A stretch of 64,000 nt of DNA from Cognatilysobacter claricitrinus. GTDB lineage: Bacteria; Pseudomonadota; Gammaproteobacteria; Xanthomonadales; Xanthomonadaceae. The translations under genes were made by a program, and so were the position numbers. The stretch's first letter is position 1; each line of letters starts with the position of its first letter. The DNA is taken from assembly GCF_045866565.1 (NCBI RefSeq), contig NZ_BAAFZV010000002.1, positions 620,001-684,000 on the forward strand, written 5' to 3'. A model generated the notes under the pieces. The model saw only the letters and a program-made list of their open reading frames with translations, searched no databases and was not told the DNA's origin. Positions 34,658 through 43,923 of the stretch are shown one piece after another.

Positions 34658-35731
34658 ATGACCGACAACACGACCGAAGCTCTTCTGCTCGCCACCGATA
34701 CGCCTATCGCCGGCGTGACGCTGCACGATCTTGTCAGTCGTGTCGGTGTTCGGCAGGAGGGCGGAAAGACGCACGTCGACGTCGTCGCCAAGGTGCCCGT
34801 GTCACGCATGGGCGCGGACATCGAACGCCGGATCGCGGACGCGCTGCACGGTGCAAGCCTCACGCCCGGCGCGATCACGATCCGCCAGCGCATCGACGCA
34901 CACGCGCCGCAGCCCGGCCTGTCGCCGCTCACCGCGGTGCGCAACCTGATCGTCGTCGGCTCGGGCAAGGGCGGCGTCGGCAAGTCGACGGTGGCGGTGA
35001 ACGTCGCCGTCGCACTGGCGCAGGAAGGCGCGCGCGTGGGCATCCTCGACGCCGATATCTACGGCCCGAGCGTGCCGACCATGCTCGGCCTGTCGGGGCG
35101 TCCGGAGAGCCCCGACAACAAGTCGATCGAACCGTTGCGCGCACACGGCATCGAGGCGATGTCGATCGGTCTTCTCGTCGAGCAGGACACGCCGATGATC
35201 TGGCGTGGCCCTATGGCGACGTCGGCGCTCACGCAGCTGCTCAACGACACGCGCTGGGGCGATCTCGACTACCTGATCCTCGACCTGCCGCCCGGCACTG
35301 GCGACATCCAGCTCACGCTCGCGCAGAAGATTCCCGTCGCAGGCGCAATCATCGTCACCACGCCGCAGGATGTGGCCACGCTCGACGCGCGCAAGGCGGT
35401 GCGCATGCTCGAGAAGGTCAACGTGCCGATCCTCGGTTTCGTTGAGAACATGGCGCTGCACGTCTGCAGCAACTGCGGCCACGCCGAGCACATCTTCGGC
35501 GAGGGCGGCGGCGCGCGCATGGCGGCCGACTACGGCTATCCGCTACTGGGCAGCCTGCCGCTCGAGCGCGGCATCCGCGAGCACGGGGACAGCGGCGCGC
35601 CGATTGTCGCGGCCGATCCCGAATCCGCGGCGGCCCAGGCATTCGTTGCGGCCGCGCGGCAGGTGGCGGTCGCCATTGCGCGTCGTCCGACCGTGGCGCG
35701 CTCGCTCTCGATCAGCCTCGCGGGGGAATAA
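34658..35731 (+). CDS. mrp: Mrp/ApbC iron-sulfur cluster carrier ATPase
   Basis: Mrp proteins bind and transfer Fe-S clusters. The 357-residue protein has an N-terminal DUF59/MIP18-like domain (about 15-90), the deviant Walker A GSGKGGVGKST, LDADIYGPSVP, the DLPPGTGD motif, and the cluster-binding CSNCGH. The ATG at 34658 gives MTDNTTEALLL; no Shine-Dalgarno is visible. In E. coli mrp is next to metG; here about 4 kb lie between them. Confidence 0.95.
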   Translation: MTDNTTEALLLATDTPIAGVTLHDLVSRVGVRQEGGKTHVDVVAKVPVSRMGADIERRIADALHGASLTPGAITIRQRIDAHAPQPGLSPLTAVRNLIVVGSGKGGVGKSTVAVNVAVALAQEGARVGILDADIYGPSVPTMLGLSGRPESPDNKSIEPLRAHGIEAMSIGLLVEQDTPMIWRGPMATSALTQLLNDTRWGDLDYLILDLPPGTGDIQLTLAQKIPVAGAIIVTTPQDVATLDARKAVRMLEKVNVPILGFVENMALHVCSNCGHAEHIFGEGGGARMAADYGYPLLGSLPLERGIREHGDSGAPIVAADPESAAAQAFVAAARQVAVAIARRPTVARSLSISLAGE

Positions 35732-35759
35732 GGCCGGGCGGCGGATCGCCGCCACCGGC

Positions 35760-35765
35760 TAGAAT
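35760..35765 (+). promoter_or_regulatory. Putative -10 for dcd
   Basis: TAGAAT lies 26 bases before the dcd ATG. A GC hairpin (GGCGGCG, loop GAT, CGCCGCC) at 35737-35753 comes just before it and may separate dcd from mrp transcription. Confidence 0.5.
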
Positions 35766-35791
35766 GCGTTTTTTGCCGCACGGGCCGCCCC

Positions 35792-36361
35792 ATGAGCATC
35801 AAGAGCGATCGCTGGATCCGCCAGATGGCGCAGGAGAAGGGGATGATCGAGCCCTTCGAAGCCGGCCAGGTCAAGCGTTCCGCGTCCGGCGAACGGCTCG
35901 TCAGCTACGGCACGTCGAGCTACGGCTACGACGTGCGCTGCTCGCGCGAGTTCAAGATTTTCACCAACATCAATTCGACGATCGTCGACCCCAAGCATTT
36001 CGACGAAGGCAGCTTCGTCGACATCGAGTCGGACGTCTGCATCATCCCGCCGAACTCGTTCGCGCTGGCGCGTACCGTCGAGTACTTCCGCATTCCGCGC
36101 GATACGCTGGTGGTCTGCCTCGGCAAGAGCACGTACGCGCGCTGCGGCATCATAGTCAACGTGACGCCGCTGGAGCCCGAATGGGAAGGCCACGTCACGC
36201 TGGAATTCAGCAACACGACGCCGTTGCCCGCACGCATCTACGCGAACGAAGGCGTCGCCCAGATGCTGTTCTTCCAGTCGGACGAGGTCTGCGAGACGTC
36301 GTACCGCGACCGCGGCGGCAAGTACCAGGGGCAGGTCGGCGTTACGTTGCCGAAGACCTGA
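35792..36361 (+). CDS. dcd: dCTP deaminase
   Basis: Dcd converts dCTP to dUTP, the main route to dTTP in enterics. The 189-residue protein has YGTSSYGYDVRCS, LGKSTYARCGI with the phosphate-binding Ser-Arg region, and the VTLEFSNTTPLPARIY segment containing the catalytic glutamate. Length matches the monofunctional gammaproteobacterial enzyme (193 in E. coli). mrp-dcd adjacency is common in the family. Confidence 0.97.
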   Translation: MSIKSDRWIRQMAQEKGMIEPFEAGQVKRSASGERLVSYGTSSYGYDVRCSREFKIFTNINSTIVDPKHFDEGSFVDIESDVCIIPPNSFALARTVEYFRIPRDTLVVCLGKSTYARCGIIVNVTPLEPEWEGHVTLEFSNTTPLPARIYANEGVAQMLFFQSDEVCETSYRDRGGKYQGQVGVTLPKT

Positions 36362-36370
36362 TCGCGACGA

Positions 36371-36787
36371 TCACTCGCTGCGCGTGAGTCGATCGCGCAG
36401 CGACTGCATGACACCGGGCAGCACCTGCGACGCGTAGGCCGCCGCTTCGCCGACGCCCCAGACGGGCCGCGGCCACGCCGCGTCCTCGCGGAACCGCGCG
36501 ATCACATGCACATGCAGCTGGGCGACGACATTGCCCAGCGCCGCGACGTTGAGCTTGTGCGGCGCGTGCAGGTCGCGCAGCGCCTCGCTCGCGAGCGCGA
36601 CCTCGTCCGACAGGCGATGCTGCGCGCCGCGGTCAAGATCGATCCATTCGCGTGCGCCGTCGATGCGTGGCACGAGGATGAGCCACGCCCAGCGTGCGTC
36701 GTTCATCAGCAGGACGTCGCACAACGGCAGCGACGTGACGAAATGCGTGTCCGCCGCGAGTTGTGGATGCAGCGTCCAGCCGTTCAC
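36371..36787 (-). CDS. HIT family protein
   Basis: The 138-residue protein has the histidine-triad region NVVAQLHVHVIAR. H92 and H94 match the first two histidines, including the catalytic one; the third is replaced by Ile. Members hydrolyse dinucleoside polyphosphates or nucleotide phosphoramidates; the substrate is unknown. It starts with a GTG at 36787 that overlaps the upstream hydrolase stop (GTGA). Confidence 0.87.
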   Translation of the reverse strand: MNGWTLHPQLAADTHFVTSLPLCDVLLMNDARWAWLILVPRIDGAREWIDLDRGAQHRLSDEVALASEALRDLHAPHKLNVAALGNVVAQLHVHVIARFREDAAWPRPVWGVGEAAAYASQVLPGVMQSLRDRLTRSE

Positions 36788-37446
36788 GCCAGTGCGTCCT
36801 TGAAGAAGCGCACGGTGCGCGACCATGCCTGCGCGGCGGCGGTGGGGTCGTAGTCGGCGCGACGGTCGCAGTTGAAGCCGTGGTGCGCGTCGTAGACGTA
36901 GACCTCCGCGAGCGGATGCTTGTGGCGATGCGTTTCGATGTCCTGCGGCGGGATGCTCGAATCCTGCGCGCCGAAGTGGAACATCATCGGCGCGAGCAGC
37001 GGCTCGTCGAGGAACTGCATCGAGCGCGCGCCGTAGTAGCTCACCGACGGCAATGCCAGTCGCGTATTCGCCAGCAGTGCAACGCTGCCGCCCCAGCAGA
37101 AGCCGACGGCGCCCACCGTGCGGCCGCGACCTCGCAGCCAACCGGCGGCGGCGTCGACGATCGCGATGGCCCTGTCGAAACCGAGCTTGCCGACCAGTTC
37201 GCGGCCGTGCGCGACGCCGGCGGCGTCGTAGTCGAGCTCGACGTTCGGTTCGACGGGGTCGAACAGCGACGGCGCGGCGACCTCGAAACCTTCCGCGGCG
37301 AAGCGCTCGGCGACGTCGCGGATATGCCCGTTCACGCCGAAGATCTCCTGGATGAGGACGATGCCGCCGGCCGGCTCGCCGCCGGGCACGGCGTGCCAGG
37401 CGCGTACCCGGCCTTCCGGGGTTTCCAGTTCCTGCCACGTGCCCAT
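36784..37446 (-). CDS. Dienelactone hydrolase family protein
   Basis: The 220-residue protein has the alpha/beta fold of dienelactone hydrolases, with nucleophile C117 in GFCWGG, D162 in FGAQDSSIP and H189 in YDAHHGFNC. Such enzymes open cyclic esters, but many chromosomal members have unknown natural substrates and no catabolic genes are nearby. GGAGG lies before the ATG at 37446. It overlaps the HIT gene by four bases. Confidence 0.92.
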   Translation of the reverse strand: MGTWQELETPEGRVRAWHAVPGGEPAGGIVLIQEIFGVNGHIRDVAERFAAEGFEVAAPSLFDPVEPNVELDYDAAGVAHGRELVGKLGFDRAIAIVDAAAGWLRGRGRTVGAVGFCWGGSVALLANTRLALPSVSYYGARSMQFLDEPLLAPMMFHFGAQDSSIPPQDIETHRHKHPLAEVYVYDAHHGFNCDRRADYDPTAAAQAWSRTVRFFKDALA

Positions 37447-37498
37447 CGGCCCTCCTGAATGCGATTTACGGCCGCTCGGGGCGGCCGACCCCGGCCGT

Positions 37499-37504
37499 TA
37501 TACT
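37499..37504 (+). promoter_or_regulatory. Putative -10 for rimO
   Basis: TATACT is a near-consensus -10 located 67 bases before the rimO ATG. No -35 match is evident at the proper distance. Confidence 0.5.
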
Positions 37505-37571
37505 GGACGCCCGCTGCGACCGACGTCGCCGCCTGCCGGGCCGTCGCACCGACCGCCCCCGAGACCCCGCC

Positions 37572-38954
37572 ATGTCCGTCCAAAACCCGATCCGGAACCC
37601 GAAAGTGGGTTTCGTCAGCCTCGGCTGTCCGAAAGCCCTTGTCGACTCCGAACGCATCCTCACGCAGCTGCGCGTCGAGGGCTATGACCTCGTGCAGACG
37701 TATGACGACGCCGACGTCGTTGTCGTCAACACCTGTGGCTTCATCGACAGCGCGGTGGCCGAGTCGCTCGACGCGATCGGCGAGGCGCTGGCGGAGAACG
37801 GCAAGGTCATCGTCACCGGCTGCCTCGGCAAGCGCGCCGACGTGATCCGTGAGGCGCATCCCGACGTGCTCGCGATAACCGGCCCGCAGGACTACGCGAG
37901 CGTGATGTCGGCGGTGCACGCGGCGCTGCCGCAGGTGCGCAATCCGTTCGTCGACCTGCTGCCGGCGAACGACGTCGGCATCAAGCTGACGCCGAAGCAC
38001 TACGCGTATCTCAAGATTTCCGAAGGCTGCAACCATCGCTGCAGCTTCTGCATCATTCCGTCGATGCGTGGGGATCTGGTCTCGCGCCCGGTCGACGACG
38101 TGCTGCGCGAGGCCGAGAAGCTCGTGATGGGCGGCGTGCGCGAACTGCTCGTCGTCTCCCAGGACACCAGCGCCTACGGTGTCGACCTGCGCTACGCCAA
38201 GCGCGAATGGCGCGGCCGCGAATACGAGACCCGCATGAAGTCGCTGTGTGAAGGGTTGTCGCAGCTCGGCGTGTGGTCTCGCATGCACTACGTGTATCCG
38301 TATCCGCACGTCGACGACGTCATCCCGCTGATGGCCGAGGGCAAGGTGCTGCCGTACCTCGACATCCCGTTCCAGCACGCCAGTCCGCGCGTGCTGCGGC
38401 TGATGAAGCGCCCCGGTGCGGTCGAGAAGACGCTCGAGCGCGTGCAGAACTGGCGGCGCATCTGCCCGGACCTGACGCTGCGCAGCACGTTCATCGTCGG
38501 CTTCCCCGGCGAGACCGAGGCGGAGTTCGAGGAGTTGCTCGATTTCCTCGACGAAGCGCAGCTCGATCGCGTCGGTGCGTTCGCGTACTCGCCGGTCGAA
38601 GGCGCGGCGGCGAACGAGTTGCCGGATCCGGTGCCGGAAGAGGTGAAGCAGGAGCGCCTCGCGCGCTTCATGGAGCGCCAGGCGGAGATCTCCGCGGAGC
38701 GCCTCGAGGCGAAGGTCGGCACGGTGCAGCGTTGCCTGGTCGATCTCGTCGACGGCGACCTCGCGATCGCGCGCTCGAAGGCCGACGCGCCGGAGATCGA
38801 CGGTGTCGTGCAGATCCAGAATGGTGGCGAGTTGGCGCTGAAGCCCGGTGATTTCGTGGATGTCGAAATCATGGGCAGCGACGAGCACGACCTGTTCGGC
38901 GAAGCGCTCGTTCCCGAAGTCCGCACGCTGACGCCGCTGCCGGTCCGGGCGTAG
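37572..38954 (+). CDS. rimO: Ribosomal protein uS12 methylthiotransferase
   Basis: RimO adds a methylthio group to an aspartate of ribosomal protein S12. The 460-residue protein has the N-terminal MTTase cluster cysteines C19, C55 and C84, the radical-SAM motif C153-x3-C157-x2-C160 (GCNHRCSFC), and a C-terminal TRAM domain. The GCPKALVDSE segment distinguishes RimO from MiaB. Confidence 0.97.
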   Translation: MSVQNPIRNPKVGFVSLGCPKALVDSERILTQLRVEGYDLVQTYDDADVVVVNTCGFIDSAVAESLDAIGEALAENGKVIVTGCLGKRADVIREAHPDVLAITGPQDYASVMSAVHAALPQVRNPFVDLLPANDVGIKLTPKHYAYLKISEGCNHRCSFCIIPSMRGDLVSRPVDDVLREAEKLVMGGVRELLVVSQDTSAYGVDLRYAKREWRGREYETRMKSLCEGLSQLGVWSRMHYVYPYPHVDDVIPLMAEGKVLPYLDIPFQHASPRVLRLMKRPGAVEKTLERVQNWRRICPDLTLRSTFIVGFPGETEAEFEELLDFLDEAQLDRVGAFAYSPVEGAAANELPDPVPEEVKQERLARFMERQAEISAERLEAKVGTVQRCLVDLVDGDLAIARSKADAPEIDGVVQIQNGGELALKPGDFVDVEIMGSDEHDLFGEALVPEVRTLTPLPVRA

Positions 38955-38992
38955 GATCGCCCCGCGGCATCGGCCGCGTGGGAGGGCGAGGG

Positions 38993-39610
38993 ATGCGCTT
39001 TATACTGGCGGTCGCGGTCGCGACCACGACGTTCGCGGCATCGGCGGCGAAGCCGCTCGCGGATCACTTTCCCGGCATGAAACTCGTGCAGCGCGTCGAC
39101 GCGCCGATCCTGCGCGACGGGAGCGACGACGCCGTCTTCGTCTACAGCGGTGATGAAGGCGCGCGTGTCGCGGTGGCGCATTTCGATCACACGCCGCACG
39201 AGAACGATCCGGTGGTGATCGACGTGCTGGAGTTGCCATCCTCGCCGTTCGACTCGCCGCACGTGAGCGTGCAGAAGCATGTCGTCGTGGTCGAGCAGAT
39301 GACCGGCGGCACGATGGCGACCGAGTCGACCTACCGCTTCCGGCTTGATTCGAACCAGGATTGCATGGGGCTGATCGGGTTCGACGCCGAGCGCTACGAC
39401 CGCACGGGTTCGAACGACGGCTACCGCATCAGCTGGAACCTGCTGACCGGCAAGCTGATTTCGCAGCGCACGTGGCCTCAGGGCTCGACGAAGAAGCCTG
39501 CGCCGGAGCGTACGACCAAGCGCGTACCGGGCGCGGTGTGCATGTCGCTGATCGACGCGCCGGATGACGTGATCGACGCCGCGCTCCAGGCCGAGCCGCG
39601 CCGTCGCTGA
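38993..39610 (+). CDS. Secreted protein of unknown function
   Basis: The 205-residue product starts with MRFILAVAVATTTFAASAA, a signal peptide, and has no domain I recognise. GGAGGG at 38981-38986 supports the ATG at 38993 over an ATG 15 bases upstream. Two cysteines (DCMG and AVCMS) could form a disulfide. It ends directly against the convergent greB stop with no gap. Confidence 0.75.
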   Translation: MRFILAVAVATTTFAASAAKPLADHFPGMKLVQRVDAPILRDGSDDAVFVYSGDEGARVAVAHFDHTPHENDPVVIDVLELPSSPFDSPHVSVQKHVVVVEQMTGGTMATESTYRFRLDSNQDCMGLIGFDAERYDRTGSNDGYRISWNLLTGKLISQRTWPQGSTKKPAPERTTKRVPGAVCMSLIDAPDDVIDAALQAEPRRR

Positions 39611-40114
39611 TCAGTTCGGGTAGGCGATGTCGACGATGACGACGCGTCGCGGCCCGGACGGAAGTTGCACCTCGATCTCGTCGTCGACGCGCTTCTTCAA
39701 CAGCCCGCGCGCCACGGGTGAGTCGATGCTGATGTCGCCCTTCGACGGCTCCGCTTCGTCCGGGCCGACGATGCGGTAGCGCAGCGGGTCGCCGGTTTCC
39801 GCATCCTCGAGCTCGATGGTCGCGCCGAAGAAGACCGCGTCGCGATCCGACGGCGGCGCCTCGATCACTCTCAGCGACGGCACGCGCTTGCTGAGGTAAC
39901 GCACGCGACGGTCGAGTTCACCCAGCTGCTTCTTGCGATAGATGTATTCCGCGTTTTCCGAGCGGTCGCCTTCCGCCGCGGCCGCGGACAACGCGCGCAC
40001 GATCTCCGGGCGCTGCACGCGCCACAGATCGTCGAGTTCGGCCTTCATGCGCTCGAAGCCGTCGCGCGTGATCAACGCGGTGCTGTGTTCGGCGGGCGGA
40101 CGCCAGCGGCCCAT
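39611..40114 (-). CDS. greB: Transcription elongation factor GreB
   Basis: GreB rescues backtracked RNA polymerase by stimulating transcript cleavage. The 167-residue protein has an N-terminal coiled coil with the acidic tip residues D50 and E53 (EGDRSENAEY) and a C-terminal FKBP-like domain. KKQLGELDRRVRYLSKRV and the SIDSPVARGLLKK segment match GreB rather than GreA. It follows the HerA-like gene by 27 bases. Confidence 0.95.
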   Translation of the reverse strand: MGRWRPPAEHSTALITRDGFERMKAELDDLWRVQRPEIVRALSAAAAEGDRSENAEYIYRKKQLGELDRRVRYLSKRVPSLRVIEAPPSDRDAVFFGATIELEDAETGDPLRYRIVGPDEAEPSKGDISIDSPVARGLLKKRVDDEIEVQLPSGPRRVVIVDIAYPN

Positions 40115-40141
40115 CGCGTCAGCCGCGCTCGTGCCGCGCCG

Positions 40142-41614
40142 TCATCGTCCACGGCCGCCCAGCAGACTGCCGAGCAGGCCACGAACGATCTGCCGACCGA
40201 GCTGGTTGCCCACCGTGCGTGCGGCCTGCTTCGCCATCGTCTCGACGATGCCCTGCCGATTCGACGCGCGCGGCGCAGGCGTAGCGCGCGGTGGGGGAGG
40301 CGTGGACACGGGCGGAGCGGGCGGCGCTTCCGCGCGACGCGCGAGCAGTTCGGAGGCGGACTCGCGATCGAGTGGCTGGTCGTACTTCGCACCGACGGGA
40401 CTCGTCGCGCGCAACTGCTGCCGCTCGGCGGCCGTGATCGACCCAATCCGCGAACGCGGTGGTGCGATCAGCACGCGCTCGACGGGCGAGGGCACGCCTT
40501 CGGCCGACAGCACCGACACCAGCGCTTCGCCGATCGCGAGTTGCGTGAGCGCAGCTTCGATCTCGATCTTCGGATTCGGTACGAAGGTTTCCGCCGCGAC
40601 ACGCACCGCTTTCTGGTCGCGCGGCGTGAACGCTCGCAGCGCGTGCTGCACGCGATTGCCGAGCTGCCCGAGGATCTCGCCCGGTACGTCGTCGGGAAAC
40701 TGCGAACAGAAGTAGACGCCGACGCCCTTCGAACGGATCAGCCGCACCACCTGCTCGACGCGCTGCTGCAGCGCGGGTGTCGCGTCGTCGAACAACAGGT
40801 GCGCTTCGTCGAAGATGAAAACGAGCTTGGGCTGGTCGACGTCGCCGACTTCCGGCAGTTGCTCGAACAGTTCGGACAACAGCCACAAGAGGAACGTCGA
40901 ATACAGGCGCGGCTTCAGTACGAGGTTCTCGGCCGCCAGCACGCCGATGACGCCGCGGCCGTCGGGCGTGGTGCGCATCAGGTCCGCCAGCTGCAGCGCG
41001 GGTTCGCCGAAGAACTGATGGCCGCCATCGGATTCCAGCCGCAGCAGCGCACGCTGGATCGCGGCGATCGATGGCGTGCTCACGAGGCCGTACTGCGTCG
41101 AGATGGCCTTGCGCTCGTCCGCCAGGTGCCCGAGCACTGCGCGCAGGTCGTCGAGGTCGAGCAGCAGCAGCCCCTGGTCGTCGGCGAGCTTGAACGCGAT
41201 GTCGAGCACGCCGGCCTGCGTGTCGTTGAGCTCGAGCATGCGCGCCAGCAGGATCGGGCCGACCTCCGACACTGTCGCGCGCACAGGATGTCCGGATGAG
41301 CCGAACAGGTCCCAGAAGATCACCGGATTGGCTTCGGGTGCGTGGTCGGTGATGCCCAGCGTCGACAGTCGCGTCTGCAGCCGCTCGCTCGGTGCGCCGG
41401 CCATCGCGAGGCCGGCGACATCGCCCTTCACGTCGGCCATGAACACGGGAACGCCGATGCGCGAAAAGCCTTCGGCGAGCGTCATCAGCGAAACGGTCTT
41501 GCCGGTGCCGGTCGCTCCGGCGACGAGTCCGTGCCGGTTGCCGCTGCGGGCGGGAAGTTCGACTGGCTTGAGCTCGGGCGGCGCGGTTTTGCCCAGCAGG
41601 ATCGAAGGCGTCAT
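40142..41614 (-). CDS. HerA-like ATPase, DUF853 family (YjgR-like)
   Basis: The 490-residue protein is a P-loop ATPase: Walker A is GATGTGKTVS near residue 33 and Walker B is FIFDEAHLLFDD. It matches the DUF853/YjgR group, distant from the HerA/FtsK DNA translocases. The C-terminus has a Pro-rich linker and an amphipathic ending (VRGLLGSLLGGRGR). No NurA-type nuclease is adjacent, so a DNA-end-resection role is not supported. Function is unknown. Confidence 0.9.
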   Translation of the reverse strand: MTPSILLGKTAPPELKPVELPARSGNRHGLVAGATGTGKTVSLMTLAEGFSRIGVPVFMADVKGDVAGLAMAGAPSERLQTRLSTLGITDHAPEANPVIFWDLFGSSGHPVRATVSEVGPILLARMLELNDTQAGVLDIAFKLADDQGLLLLDLDDLRAVLGHLADERKAISTQYGLVSTPSIAAIQRALLRLESDGGHQFFGEPALQLADLMRTTPDGRGVIGVLAAENLVLKPRLYSTFLLWLLSELFEQLPEVGDVDQPKLVFIFDEAHLLFDDATPALQQRVEQVVRLIRSKGVGVYFCSQFPDDVPGEILGQLGNRVQHALRAFTPRDQKAVRVAAETFVPNPKIEIEAALTQLAIGEALVSVLSAEGVPSPVERVLIAPPRSRIGSITAAERQQLRATSPVGAKYDQPLDRESASELLARRAEAPPAPPVSTPPPPRATPAPRASNRQGIVETMAKQAARTVGNQLGRQIVRGLLGSLLGGRGR

Positions 41615-41746
41615 CGGGCGGTCGCATCGGGGGATGACCGGATTCTAACCACCCGATGCGAACGCGCCGGATTGCGGATGAGGTTCCTTGCCCCGGCGCG
41701 CGAACGAAGGCTACGCTCGGGCGCTCCTGCCGTACCGTCCCCCGTG

Positions 41747-43384
41747 ATGACCCCCCGAATCCTTCGCTACCGGCTGTCGCTCGCCTGCGCCGCCGCGCTT
41801 CTCCTCGTTCCCTCGCTCACGTTCGCGGCCCGTCGCGAGACGGTGAGCGTGGACGCACTCAACCAGCGCATGCAGGCCGCGGAGGCGCGCTTCACCAAGG
41901 CCGGCATCGGCGTGCGCAACGACGACCCGGGCGCGCAGACCGAAAGCGACGCCGCGCTGCAGGACATGGAGGACGTGATGAACGCCTGCATCCAGCTGCG
42001 CGGATGCCCGGTCAACACGTTTCTCGCCAGCTACAACCGGTTGCTCAAGCAGTCGGTGGACGCCGATGCGGACGACGAGGACGAAGCGCCGCTGCCAGCC
42101 GATTCGATCGGTCATGAAGGCGCCGCCGCCAACGTGCCCGAAGCCGCGCACGCCGCTGCGCTGCTGTCGGAGGATCACCGGTTCGATCGCATGGTCGAAT
42201 ACAACCCGGCCGTGCAGCAGGCGATCCGTCGCTGGCTGACGGACATGCGTGGCTCGCTGCTGTCGAGCTACGAGAATTACCAGTACATGCGCTACCTGAT
42301 GTGGCCCGAGTACGAGCGTCGCGGCCTGCCGGAAGCGCTGCTTTTCGGGATCATGGCCAAGGAATCCAACGGCAAGGTGCATGCGACGTCGCGCACCGGC
42401 GCCGCCGGCCCGATGCAGTTCATGTACGCGACGGGCAAGCGTTTCGGCCTGGGCGACGACGGCACCGGTTTCGATACCCGCTACGACCCGCGTTCGGCCG
42501 CGCAGGCCAGCGCCGAATATCTCAACGAGCGCATGGGCCAGCTCAATCGCAACATCGAACTCGCGCTCGCCGCGTACAACGGCGGCGAAGGCCGTGCGTT
42601 GCGCGTCTACCAGGGCACGGGCGCACGGTCGTTCTGGGACGAGTCCGTCTACAACCAGTTCCCGCCGGAAACGCGCGACTACGTGCCGATGGTGATCGGC
42701 GCGGCGTGGCTGTTCCTGCATCCCAAGGAATACGGACTGACGTTCCCGAAGGTTTCCACCCGGCCCGCGCCGCTGCGTCTGTCGCAGCCCGCCTCGATCT
42801 ACCAGCTCGGAATCTGCCTGGGCAACAAGGGCGTTCGCGAGGGCTACATGCGCACGCTGCGCAACCTCAACCCGCGCTACCAGCCGGAAACGTTCCTCGC
42901 GAGCGGCACCACGCTCAACGCGACCACGCGCATCGTCAGCGCCTACAACCGCTGGTGCGTGAGCGGCGCGCGTGCGGACCTCGCCAAGACGCTGGTGCTG
43001 AGCGATCCGAGTCGCGCGGTCGTTCGGACCGGCACGTTGCAGACCGTGCCGAGCGACGACGGCGATACCGCGCCCTCCGATACGGTGCCGGCCGGCCCCT
43101 CGTCGCAGGCGACATCGCCCGTGACGCCGCCGGTCCGCCCAGTGCCAGCGGCCACCGATACGCAGCGCGCAGTGAGCGCCGACAGCGACACAAAGTCGCG
43201 CGTGAAGCCCGCAGCGAAATCGCGCGCGCCGAAAAGCTATCGCGTGCAGGAAGGCGAGTCGCTGTCGACCATCGCGAAGAAGTTCGGCTGCGACGTCGAC
43301 GACCTCGCGAAGGCGAACGGCATCAAGCGCGCGAACGCGCTCAAGCGCGGGCAGACGTTGAAGCTGCAGGGTTGCGAGGGCTGA
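41747..43384 (+). CDS. Periplasmic lytic transglycosylase with LysM domain
   Basis: The 545-residue protein has a signal peptide (ending LTFA), a family-specific N-terminal region, an SLT/GH23 domain with catalytic E206 (MAKESNGKVHATS, then GAAGPMQFM and ALAAYNGGEGRAL), and a C-terminal LysM (about 498-542). The architecture is MltD-like. It should cleave peptidoglycan glycan strands. The ATG at 41747 follows a GTG; earlier in-frame codons lie antisense to the HerA-like gene. Confidence 0.93.
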   Translation: MTPRILRYRLSLACAAALLLVPSLTFAARRETVSVDALNQRMQAAEARFTKAGIGVRNDDPGAQTESDAALQDMEDVMNACIQLRGCPVNTFLASYNRLLKQSVDADADDEDEAPLPADSIGHEGAAANVPEAAHAAALLSEDHRFDRMVEYNPAVQQAIRRWLTDMRGSLLSSYENYQYMRYLMWPEYERRGLPEALLFGIMAKESNGKVHATSRTGAAGPMQFMYATGKRFGLGDDGTGFDTRYDPRSAAQASAEYLNERMGQLNRNIELALAAYNGGEGRALRVYQGTGARSFWDESVYNQFPPETRDYVPMVIGAAWLFLHPKEYGLTFPKVSTRPAPLRLSQPASIYQLGICLGNKGVREGYMRTLRNLNPRYQPETFLASGTTLNATTRIVSAYNRWCVSGARADLAKTLVLSDPSRAVVRTGTLQTVPSDDGDTAPSDTVPAGPSSQATSPVTPPVRPVPAATDTQRAVSADSDTKSRVKPAAKSRAPKSYRVQEGESLSTIAKKFGCDVDDLAKANGIKRANALKRGQTLKLQGCEG

Positions 43385-43396
43385 TCGGCAGCAAAA

Positions 43397-43424
43397 AAAC
43401 GCGCCGGTGACGGCGCGTTTCTTC
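43397..43424. terminator. Intrinsic terminator, probably bidirectional
   Basis: AAACGCGCCG, loop GTGA and CGGCGCGTTT form a 10-bp stem. T-rich sequence follows on the plus strand, and a run of seven A before it gives T on the minus strand. It serves the convergent transglycosylase and the small secreted gene. Confidence 0.9.
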
Positions 43425-43451
43425 TTCGATGTGCGACCGGTTGTTGCGCGA

Positions 43452-43844
43452 TCAGTGCGCCGCCGGCGTGCACTTGAGGCCGGCCGCCGGCGGTGGCGGC
43501 GGGCTCGGGTCATCCTGTTTCGGACCGATCGCCACCGCGCCGGTCGATGAAGCGACCGCTGCGGCAGTCATTTGGCTGTTCGGATGCGGCCCGACGGGAT
43601 CGTCCTGCTTCGGACCGATCGCGGAACTCGGCGTCGAGCCGGTGCCCGCTGCCGTCGGTGAACAGCCGGGCTGCGGCGTGATGCCGCCCTGCACGATGAT
43701 CGCAGGCGACGGCGTGGTCCGGCCGGCGGTCGTGGTCGGCATGCGGGCGGGCATGGTCTTCGTCGCGGGGTGCGGCGTCTGGGCGGTCGCGATGCCGACC
43801 GTCGCGAGGCCGAGCGTCAACACGATTGTCTGGGTCGTGCGCAT
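43452..43844 (-). CDS. Small secreted Pro/Thr-rich protein with internal repeat
   Basis: The 130-residue product has a signal peptide (MRTTQTIVLTLGLATVGIATA) and a low-complexity mature part rich in Pro, Thr, Ala and Gly. The nonapeptide AIGPKQDDP occurs twice, about 30 residues apart. One cysteine lies mid-protein and one near the C-terminus. I recognise no family. It is flanked by a terminator and psd. Confidence 0.65.
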   Translation of the reverse strand: MRTTQTIVLTLGLATVGIATAQTPHPATKTMPARMPTTTAGRTTPSPAIIVQGGITPQPGCSPTAAGTGSTPSSAIGPKQDDPVGPHPNSQMTAAAVASSTGAVAIGPKQDDPSPPPPPAAGLKCTPAAH

Positions 43845-43923
43845 GGCGATTCCTTCGCTTGTGGAATGGCGATGCTAAGAGAGCGTCGAGGTCGCCGCCC
43901 CGCCGTCCGTCGCGCCAACGGCT

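Noticed and set aside
43506..43622. Two similar direct repeats that might suggest a CRISPR or mobile-element repeat
   Set aside because: Only two copies occur and they lie in frame within one coding sequence as a protein repeat.
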